A DNA stretch of 64,000 bases from Cryobacterium zongtaii (lineage in GTDB: Bacteria; Actinomycetota; Actinomycetes; Actinomycetales; Microbacteriaceae): NCBI RefSeq assembly GCF_002909375.1, contig NZ_PPXD01000005.1, positions 262,273-326,272 of the forward strand. Reading direction: 5' to 3'. Shown here piece after piece: positions 58,130 to 64,000 of the stretch. The notes beneath the pieces are model-generated. The model made no database searches. It was not told the origin of the DNA and saw only the letters and a program-made list of their open reading frames with translations. Each line of letters begins with the position of its first letter. Position 1 is the stretch's first letter. The position numbers and the translations under genes were made by a program.

Positions 58130-59584
58130 ATGACCACCACCCTCACCCCGCCCGGCAAGCGCCTCGGCCGGGTTCCCGTCTGGCTTGCCGTCGTCGCCGC
58201 GTCACTGCCCATGTTCATGGCCACCCTCGACAACCTCGTGGTCACCAGCGCCCTGCCGGTGATCAACACCGACCTCTCGGCGACAATCGAAGAACTCCAG
58301 TGGGTGGTGAACGCCTACTCCCTCAGCTTTGCCACGTTCATGTTGATGGCCGTCGCAATCGGCGACCGCTTCGGGCGCCGGACCGTGTTCCTGGCCGGCA
58401 TCGCGGTGTTCACCGCCGCATCGGCGCTCTGTGCCATGAGCGTCGAACCGTGGATGCTGATCTCCGCCCGTGCACTCCAGGGCGTGGGCGCCGCCGCGCT
58501 CATGCCACTCTCCCTCACCCTGCTCGTCGGGTCGGTCGCCGACCGGTTCCGGCCAGCGGCCATCGGGATCTGGGGCGGCATCGCCGGCCTCGGTGTGGCC
58601 CTCGGCCCGCTCATCGGTGGAGCCGTGGTGGAAGGGTGGAACTGGGAAGCCATTTTCTGGCTGAACGTTCCGCTCGGCCTGCTGTCGGTCCCCCTGGTGC
58701 TGGTGGCATTGCCCAATAGCTTCGGCGCCCGGCTGCGCGCCGATGTGGTGGGCCTGGTGCTGGCCGGCGGCGGGGTCTTCGGAATCGTCTACGGAATCGT
58801 GCGGGGCAACGAAGCCGGCTGGAGCAGCACCGAGGTGCTCGCGACGCTCATCGGCGGCGGAGCGCTCCTGCTGGCCTTCGTCTGGTGGGAGGGTCGGGCA
58901 TCCGCACCTCTGCTGCCGTTGCGGTTGTTTCGGGACCGCAGCTTCACGGTCGCGAACCTGGTCGGGATCACCTTCAGCTTCGGCATCTTCGGGTCGATCT
59001 TCATCCTCATCCAGTTCCTGCAGATCGTGCAGGGCCACAGTCCGCTCGAAGCCGGTGTGATGACGATGCCGTGGACGCTGGCTCCCATGATCGTGGCCCC
59101 GCTGACCGGGATGCTCAGCCCGAGAACCGGAACGCGGCTGCCGATCGTGCTGGGGCTGGCCCTGCTCGCGATCGCGATGGTCTGGCTCGCCCTCCAGATG
59201 TCGGTCGACGTCGAATACGGCGAGCTGGTGGGCGCGTTCATCCTGGCCGGGCTGGGTATGGGGCTGGTCTTCGCGCCGAGTTCCACCGCGGTGCTCGCCA
59301 ATATGGTGCCCGACGACCATGCCAAGGCGTCCGGCACCAACTCCACCTTCCGCGAGATCGGTGTGGCGCTGGGCGTCGCGGTACTCACCGCCGTGTTCAC
59401 CGGCAACGGCGGCACGCTGACCCCCACCGGGTACGTGGATGCCGCGGTGCCCGCCGTGTTGGTCGGCGCCGGGGTGCTCGCCGTCGCGGCGGTGATCGCG
59501 CTAGCGCTGCCGTCAGGTCGTCGGGTCGACCAGGCACCGCAGCCCGCACCGGTTCGCTCGGACGCCCTCCTCGTTCGCGGGTAG
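58130..59584 (+). CDS. MFS drug exporter, DHA2 (14-helix) family
   Basis: A 484-residue transporter of the EmrB/QacA type. Seen: MFMATLDNLVVTSALPVI (motif D1 at helix 1), AIGDRFGRRTVFL (motif A), WMLISARALQGVGAAALMP (motif B) and GLGVALGPLIGG (motif C, the antiporter motif). Divergent from a TetR regulator and separated by its operator, so it is a regulated multidrug efflux pump. Drug range unknown. Confidence 0.93.
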   Translation: MTTTLTPPGKRLGRVPVWLAVVAASLPMFMATLDNLVVTSALPVINTDLSATIEELQWVVNAYSLSFATFMLMAVAIGDRFGRRTVFLAGIAVFTAASALCAMSVEPWMLISARALQGVGAAALMPLSLTLLVGSVADRFRPAAIGIWGGIAGLGVALGPLIGGAVVEGWNWEAIFWLNVPLGLLSVPLVLVALPNSFGARLRADVVGLVLAGGGVFGIVYGIVRGNEAGWSSTEVLATLIGGGALLLAFVWWEGRASAPLLPLRLFRDRSFTVANLVGITFSFGIFGSIFILIQFLQIVQGHSPLEAGVMTMPWTLAPMIVAPLTGMLSPRTGTRLPIVLGLALLAIAMVWLALQMSVDVEYGELVGAFILAGLGMGLVFAPSSTAVLANMVPDDHAKASGTNSTFREIGVALGVAVLTAVFTGNGGTLTPTGYVDAAVPAVLVGAGVLAVAAVIALALPSGRRVDQAPQPAPVRSDALLVRG

Positions 59585-59620
59585 TCGAGGTGGCCCGGCC
59601 GGGGCTTCTAGGCTGAGGTC

Positions 59621-60622
59621 ATGCGAATTGCTGTGATCGGCGCTGGCGCCCTGGGCGGAACCTTCGCCACTCTGCTCAGCGGGGCCGGCCACGAGGTGAC
59701 CGTCACCGCGCGCGGCGCCGGGCTGGCCGTGATCCGCGAGCGCGGCATCCGGCTCGTGGGCGGGTTCGGCCCGGCAACGGCGCATCCCACCGCCCTCGAA
59801 CGGCTGGTCGAGACACCCGATCTCGCCCTGGTCTGCACCAAGGCGCAGGATGCCGAGGCCGCGATCGCCGACAACGCCGCCGTGCTCGACGGCGCCGCGG
59901 TGATCGTGGTGCAGAACGGCCTCGACGGGGTCGAGACCGCCCGGCGGCTGCTCCCCCGCTCTGACTGCTTCGGCGCCCTCTCGATCATCGCGGCCAACTA
60001 CACCGAACCCGGCCTGGTCACGGTCACCACCGTCGCGCCCACCTATCTCGGCCGGGGTACGGGGCCGGCCGACGCGGCCACCCGGCGCTGGCAGGCCGTG
60101 CTCGCCGAGGCGGTGCCCTGCCAGGCCATCGACAATTTCGTCGGCGCCCAGTGGACCAAACTTGTCGTGAACATGCTCAACGCGCTGCCCGCGATCACCG
60201 GGCTGAGCGTGCAGGCCGTCGTCGCCCACCGGGGCCTGCGCCGGGTGCTGACGCTGAGCATGCGCGAGGCCGTGCGGGTGGGCAAACGGCGCGGCATCCG
60301 GTTCGGTGCCATGCAGGCGCTCGGCGACCGCCGGTTGCGGATCTTCTCGCTGCTGCCGGCGTGGGCGGGCCAGGTGGTGCCGCTGCGGATGCGTGCCCGC
60401 ATGGGCAGGGTGCCCAATCTGGGTTCCACCCTGCAAAGCATCACCCGCGGCCAACGCACCGAGGTGGACCACCTCAACGGCGTAGTGGTGCGTGAGGCCG
60501 CTGCCGCCGGCGTTCCGGCCCCGGTGAACGGCCGGCTGACAGCCCTGGTGCACGAGGTGGAGGAACGCGGGACGTTCCTCAGCCCCGCCGACGTGCTGGC
60601 ACGGTTCAGCAGGAGTCGCTGA
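59621..60622 (+). CDS. Ketopantoate reductase family protein (PanE/ApbA-like)
   Basis: A 333-residue NADPH-dependent 2-hydroxyacid dehydrogenase. Seen: MRIAVIGAGALGGTFATLL Rossmann motif, VVQNGLDGVE, the catalytic Lys in GAQWTKLVVNMLNAL and the conserved Glu in RTEVDHLNG. True PanE is likely, but several paralogues occur in such genomes, so pantothenate synthesis is not certain. TAGGCT (59609-59614) ends 6 bases before ATG 59621. Its end overlaps the convergent neighbour by 17 bases. Confidence 0.85.
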   Translation: MRIAVIGAGALGGTFATLLSGAGHEVTVTARGAGLAVIRERGIRLVGGFGPATAHPTALERLVETPDLALVCTKAQDAEAAIADNAAVLDGAAVIVVQNGLDGVETARRLLPRSDCFGALSIIAANYTEPGLVTVTTVAPTYLGRGTGPADAATRRWQAVLAEAVPCQAIDNFVGAQWTKLVVNMLNALPAITGLSVQAVVAHRGLRRVLTLSMREAVRVGKRRGIRFGAMQALGDRRLRIFSLLPAWAGQVVPLRMRARMGRVPNLGSTLQSITRGQRTEVDHLNGVVVREAAAAGVPAPVNGRLTALVHEVEERGTFLSPADVLARFSRSR

Positions 60623-61208
60623 ACACCCGCTGGGGGCGGTGCCGTTCACTGAGGTCGATCACGGCCGACGCCACCTGTCGGGGGCGTTCCTCCTTCTGGT
60701 AGAGGTAGTCCGCCTCCGAGGTCGCCTCGCTCTCCAGCAGGATGCGGTAATTCCAGGCGTCCCGCAGCTCACTGCGGTTGATGAACTCGCCGTCGATGAC
60801 CAGGAACGCATCCGCCGGAGCCGTGGTCCAGGTCGGTTCGATCCAGCTGTCGCGGTCGGGGTCGAAGACCTGGGTGACGAAGCCGGTGCTGCCGCCGAGC
60901 CGGAACGGTTCGAGCAAGACCCGGCGCAGCGCGGAATAGTCGAAACCGTGCCGGAAGAAGCGCTCCGGGGAGTCGGCGCCGAACCGGCCGACGTCTTCCC
61001 TGGACCGCTGGAAGTAGCGCAGCGACGCCCGATAGGTGGGCTTGTCGGCTTCGTCGAGCACCGCGGCCAGATCGTCGGCGAACGCCGTGCGGGCGGCCGC
61101 GTCGGCGCCGTCCACCGCCACGATCACCCGGCCCCGGCCGTTCAGATTGAGGATCTCGGACGAGAGGGTACGCAGGTACTCGACGCGGGGAGTGGAAACG
61201 AGCTTCAT
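60606..61208 (-). CDS. Uridine-kinase-like P-loop protein with degenerate Walker A
   Basis: A 200-residue protein resembling actinobacterial uridine kinase/phosphoribulokinase-like P-loop proteins in overall layout (VEYLRTLSSEILNLNGRGRV, VIVAVDGADAAARTAFADD, FLVIDGEFINRSEL). The Walker A position reads GADAAART: the second Gly and the Lys are replaced (Ala39, Arg40), so phosphate binding may be lost or altered. Leaderless start from TAGGCT (complement of 61215-61220). Kinase activity is therefore doubtful. Confidence 0.65.
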   Translation of the reverse strand: MKLVSTPRVEYLRTLSSEILNLNGRGRVIVAVDGADAAARTAFADDLAAVLDEADKPTYRASLRYFQRSREDVGRFGADSPERFFRHGFDYSALRRVLLEPFRLGGSTGFVTQVFDPDRDSWIEPTWTTAPADAFLVIDGEFINRSELRDAWNYRILLESEATSEADYLYQKEERPRQVASAVIDLSERHRPQRVFSDSC

Positions 61209-61214
61209 GAATCG

Positions 61215-61224
61215 AGCCTAGGTT
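61215..61224. promoter_or_regulatory. Shared divergent -10 element, AGCCTAGGTT
   Basis: Minus-strand TAGGCT (61215-61220) ends 6 bases before the kinase-like ATG at 61208; plus-strand TAGGTT (61219-61224) ends 7 bases before mutY ATG 61232. The hexamers share TA; the gap between start codons is 23 bases. Confidence 0.7.
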
Positions 61225-61231
61225 AGAACCG

Positions 61232-62170
61232 ATGAACGTCACAGTCCACAGCGCTGCCCCCGTCGACGGTGCCATTGTCGGCGCAGCGCACGCCGGCCCC
61301 GCCCTCAGCCACAGCATCAGTGCCTGGTTCAACGACAATGCACGCGACCTGCCCTGGCGGCGCGACGGTTTCAGCGCCTGGGGCACCCTGGTGAGCGAGT
61401 TCATGCTGCAACAGACCCCGGTGAGCCGGGTGATCCCGCGTCTTGCGGAATGGCTAGAACGCTGGCCGACACCCGCCGACCTGGCCTCCGTTCCGCCCGG
61501 CGAGGCCGTTCGGGCCTGGGCGAGCCTGGGCTACCCGCGCCGAGCGCTGTGGCTGCACGCCGCTGCCGTGCAGATCGTGGAACGGCACGGCGGCATCGTG
61601 CCGGAGGACGTGGACGACCTGCTGGCCCTCACCGGAATCGGTGATTACACGGCCAGGGCGGTGGCGGTCTTCGCCTTTGGCCACCGGCATCCGGTGGTCG
61701 ACACCAATACCCGCCGGGTGATCGCCAGGGCTGTGGCCGGGCAGGCCGAACCCGCACCGCCCAGCCGCAGCAGGGACCTCGAGTCGATGTCGGCGCTGTT
61801 GCCCGCCGAGCCCGTCGCGGCGGCGGTCTTCAACGCGGCCATCATGGAGCTGGGCGCCATCGTGTGCACCAGCCGCAGCCCGCGGTGCGAGACCTGCCCG
61901 ATCCGGGATGCCTGCGGCTGGCGTGCGGCCGGCTACCCGGCCTACGCGGGACCGAAGAAGGCCGTGCAGAAGAAGTTCGAGGGCAGCGACCGACAGGTGC
62001 GCGGACTGATCATGGCCGAGCTGCGGGCCACACACCATCCGGTGACCGCCGCTGAGATCGACACCGTGTGGCCGGATGCCGTGCAGCGCGACAGGGCCCT
62101 GGCCGGGCTCCTCGCCGACGGTCTCGCCGTACTCGTCGAACCCGGGCGGTACGCTCTTTCGCAGGGGTGA
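61232..62170 (+). CDS. mutY: A/G-specific adenine DNA glycosylase
   Basis: A 312-residue base-excision repair enzyme that removes A mispaired with 8-oxoguanine. Seen: Glu56 in SEFMLQQTPVSRV, the helix-hairpin-helix LTGIGDYTARAV with catalytic Asp in VVDTNTRRV, and the [4Fe-4S] motif C-x6-C-x2-C-x5-C in CTSRSPRCETCPIRDAC. The C-terminal MutT-like recognition domain of E. coli MutY is mostly absent, common in actinobacteria. Leaderless start. Confidence 0.95.
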   Translation: MNVTVHSAAPVDGAIVGAAHAGPALSHSISAWFNDNARDLPWRRDGFSAWGTLVSEFMLQQTPVSRVIPRLAEWLERWPTPADLASVPPGEAVRAWASLGYPRRALWLHAAAVQIVERHGGIVPEDVDDLLALTGIGDYTARAVAVFAFGHRHPVVDTNTRRVIARAVAGQAEPAPPSRSRDLESMSALLPAEPVAAAVFNAAIMELGAIVCTSRSPRCETCPIRDACGWRAAGYPAYAGPKKAVQKKFEGSDRQVRGLIMAELRATHHPVTAAEIDTVWPDAVQRDRALAGLLADGLAVLVEPGRYALSQG

Positions 62171-62194
62171 ACCCCCGCGCTCTCTCCAACAGAA

Positions 62195-63475
62195 ATGGTT
62201 TCAATGAAGAACTGGGCCGGCAACGTCGAGTATTCAACGGACGACATCAGGCACCCGACGACGACCGAAGAGGTCTCCCGAATCGTCGCGGCGGTCGACG
62301 CCGGGGCCGGGCAGATCAAGGCCCTGGGCTCCCGGCATTCCTTCTCCACGATCGCCGACAGCGTCGGCACCCTGATCGCCCTCGACCGGCTGGACATCGA
62401 ACCGTCGCTCCAGTTCGGTGACGACGGCGCAGCGGTGAGCGTGCGGGTGGGCGCGGGAAGCACCTACGCCCAGGTGGGCGCATACCTCGCCGAACACGAC
62501 CTGGCCCTGCCGAACCTCGCGTCCTTGCCGCACATCTCGGTCGCCGGCGCCATCCAGACCGGCACCCACGGCTCCGGCGTGCGCAACGGGTCGTTGGCGT
62601 CCTCGGTCGTGGCGCTGGAGATCGTGCGTGCCTCGGGGCAGGTCGAAATCGTGCGGGAACACGACCAGGACTTCGCCGCCTGCGTGGTGGGCCTGGGCGC
62701 CGTCGGCATCGTCACCGCGGTGACCCTGAGGGTGCAGCCGCACTTCCAGATCTCCCAGTACGTGCACGAGGGACTGTCCTGGACCGCGGCCCTGGCGAAC
62801 TGGGCCGCCATCATGGCCAGCGGCTACAGCGTCAGCGTGTTCACCACCTTCCGGGGCGAGAACACTCACCAGGTCTGGTCCAAGCGCCGGCTGGATGTGG
62901 ACGGCCCCGAGCTGGACCTCGCCGCTCTCGGCGCCACCGAGGCCATGGTGGCGTTGCACCCGCTGCCCGGTGTCACCGCCGAGAGCGTGACGGGGCAGTT
63001 GCGCGAGCCCGGGCCGTGGAATGAGCGTCTCGCGCACTTCAGGAGCGAGTTCCAGCCCAGCCACGGCGAGGAGATCCAGTCCGAATACCTGATCCCGGCC
63101 GAGCACGCCGTCGCCGCGATCACCGCCCTGCGCGTGATCGGCGACCGCATCGCACCGCTGCTGCACATCTCCGAGCTCCGCAGCGTGGCCGCGGACACCG
63201 CCTGGCTCAGCCCCAGTTACGCTCGCGACTCGCTCGCCATCCACTTCACCTGGAAGCCGATGACGGACGAGATTCTCGCGGTGTTGCCGCTGATCGAACA
63301 CACGTTGGAGCCGTTCGCGCCCCGCCCGCACTGGGGCAAGGTGTCCACGATGTCCCCGGCCGGCCTGCGCCGCGCCTACCCCCGCCTCGACGATTTCGCC
63401 GCCCACCTGAGTCGGGTCGATCCCGACGCACGGTTCCAGAACGCCTACCTGAAACGAGTCCTTCCCCATGACTGA
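62195..63475 (+). CDS. FAD-linked alditol oxidase (xylitol/sorbitol oxidase-like)
   Basis: A 426-residue flavoprotein of the vanillyl-alcohol-oxidase fold. Seen: IKALGSRHSFSTIADS with His48, the expected covalent FAD attachment, NLASLPHISVAGAIQTGTHGSG, and the C-terminal HWGKVSTMSP. Length and motifs match Streptomyces alditol oxidase, which oxidises C1 of xylitol or sorbitol to the aldose with H2O2 release. An in-frame ATG at 62204 is an alternative start. The aldose 1-epimerase gene overlaps its end by 8 bases, which suits a polyol-to-sugar route. Confidence 0.87.
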   Translation: MVSMKNWAGNVEYSTDDIRHPTTTEEVSRIVAAVDAGAGQIKALGSRHSFSTIADSVGTLIALDRLDIEPSLQFGDDGAAVSVRVGAGSTYAQVGAYLAEHDLALPNLASLPHISVAGAIQTGTHGSGVRNGSLASSVVALEIVRASGQVEIVREHDQDFAACVVGLGAVGIVTAVTLRVQPHFQISQYVHEGLSWTAALANWAAIMASGYSVSVFTTFRGENTHQVWSKRRLDVDGPELDLAALGATEAMVALHPLPGVTAESVTGQLREPGPWNERLAHFRSEFQPSHGEEIQSEYLIPAEHAVAAITALRVIGDRIAPLLHISELRSVAADTAWLSPSYARDSLAIHFTWKPMTDEILAVLPLIEHTLEPFAPRPHWGKVSTMSPAGLRRAYPRLDDFAAHLSRVDPDARFQNAYLKRVLPHD

Positions 63476-64000
63476 CGCCGCCGTCACTTCCCCCACCACC
63501 ACTGGCACGGATGCGTCCGTCCTGCCTCTCTCCGGGCTGCAGTACACGATCAGCCACGACGGCTACTCGGCCACCATCGCCAGCGTCGGTGCGAGCCTGC
63601 GCCTGCTCACCTGGAACGGCCGCGACCTGGTTGTGCCGTTCGCCGAGGACGAGGTGCGTCCCGGCTACCGGGGCGCGGTCCTGGCGCCCTGGCCGAACCG
63701 GGTGGTCGACGGCAGCTACACCTTCGACGGCGTCGACTACCAACTGCCGCTCACCGAACCCAGCCGCTCCCACGCCCTGCACGGCCTGGTCTGCTGGGCT
63801 GACTGGACCCTGCAGGCGCGTACTGCCGAGTCGGTGACCCTGGGCACCACCATCGTGCCCAGCGACGGCTATCCGCACCGCATTGCTCTCCTGGTGACGT
63901 ACAGCCTCACCGACGACGGCCTCACCAGCACGGTCACCGCCGAGAACGTCGGCGCCGCCACGGCCCCCTACGGCACCGGCCCGCACCCTTACCTCGTGGC
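63468..64000 (+). CDS. Aldose 1-epimerase family protein, truncated by window end
   Basis: The first 177 codons of a galactose-mutarotase-like protein. Seen: GYSATIASVGASLRLLTWNG, VLAPWPNRVVDGSYTFDG (the conserved substrate-binding Asn-Arg and G-x-Y-x-F-x-G), HALHGLVCWADW with the conserved His, and TGPHPYLV with the catalytic His, immediately before the window end. ATG 63468 overlaps the alditol oxidase stop, so the genes are coupled. The missing 3' part should hold the catalytic Glu. Confidence 0.85.
   Translation, partial: MTDAAVTSPTTTGTDASVLPLSGLQYTISHDGYSATIASVGASLRLLTWNGRDLVVPFAEDEVRPGYRGAVLAPWPNRVVDGSYTFDGVDYQLPLTEPSRSHALHGLVCWADWTLQARTAESVTLGTTIVPSDGYPHRIALLVTYSLTDDGLTSTVTAENVGAATAPYGTGPHPYLV

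Overview
The window is chromosomal DNA from a high-GC Gram-positive bacterium, most likely an actinobacterium of the family Microbacteriaceae (a Cryobacterium-like genome is my best guess; no rRNA is present to settle it). The evidence is strong GC bias at third codon positions, actinobacterial families such as DUF3039, UPF0182, the DUF2342 zinc-metalloprotease-like family, NAD biosynthesis under an NrtR-type regulator, low-molecular-weight ArsC proteins and a mycothiol-type DinB-fold protein, plus many genes whose start codon sits 6-8 bases after a TANNNT -10 hexamer (leaderless genes). There is no insertion sequence, prophage, integrase or CRISPR array; this is mostly core genome with an arsenic patch and a cell-envelope polymer cluster.

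Layout. 1-2244: heme oxygenase behind a DtxR-type iron box, then two DedA membrane proteins. 2275-5473 (minus): murI-rph-rdgB and a cation-efflux transporter. 5583-8367: a fabF-type ketosynthase and pncB. 8400-12496 (minus): DUF3039 and an ABC exporter whose ATPase has a ~490-residue low-complexity N-terminus. 12779-20283: envelope glycopolymer cluster with a LicC-like nucleotidyltransferase, TagGH-like exporter, TagB/F-like polyol-phosphate polymerase, two GT2 enzymes and a CDP-alcohol phosphotransferase. 20435-23728 (minus): secreted lipoprotein, PKD-like secreted protein, HtrA protease. 23964-32626: aminotransferase with a tiny leaderless upstream ORF, Old Yellow Enzyme, hydrolases, a two-component system and a GT-C glycosyltransferase. 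32711-38429: nrtR-nadA-nadB-nadC-cysteine desulfurase operon. 38664-41417: AdhE. 41985-45634: divergent arsenic genes (two arsC; arsD-arsA) with no arsR or pump. 45680-45753: initiator tRNA. 45904-51526: UPF0182, Lon-like PDZ protease, DUF2342 protein. 51535-64000: SorC regulator, two MFS exporters, TetR, ribF, truB, ketopantoate reductase-like protein, a degenerate uridine-kinase-like protein, mutY, alditol oxidase and a truncated aldose epimerase.

How parts work together. NadA-B-C make nicotinate mononucleotide from aspartate, with the cysteine desulfurase supplying sulfur for the NadA iron-sulfur cluster and a catalytically degenerate Nudix protein as the likely NAD-status regulator; pncB provides the salvage branch. 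The 12.8-20.3 kb genes form a plausible route to activate, polymerise, decorate and export a teichoic-acid-like polymer. The most distinctive signals are regulatory: two divergent gene pairs separated by exactly 23 bp and apparently driven by one 10-bp two-way -10 element, a leaderless 6-codon ORF coupled to an aminotransferase, paired ArsR-like operators without arsR, and a dispersed inverted repeat present both intergenically and in frame inside arsA.
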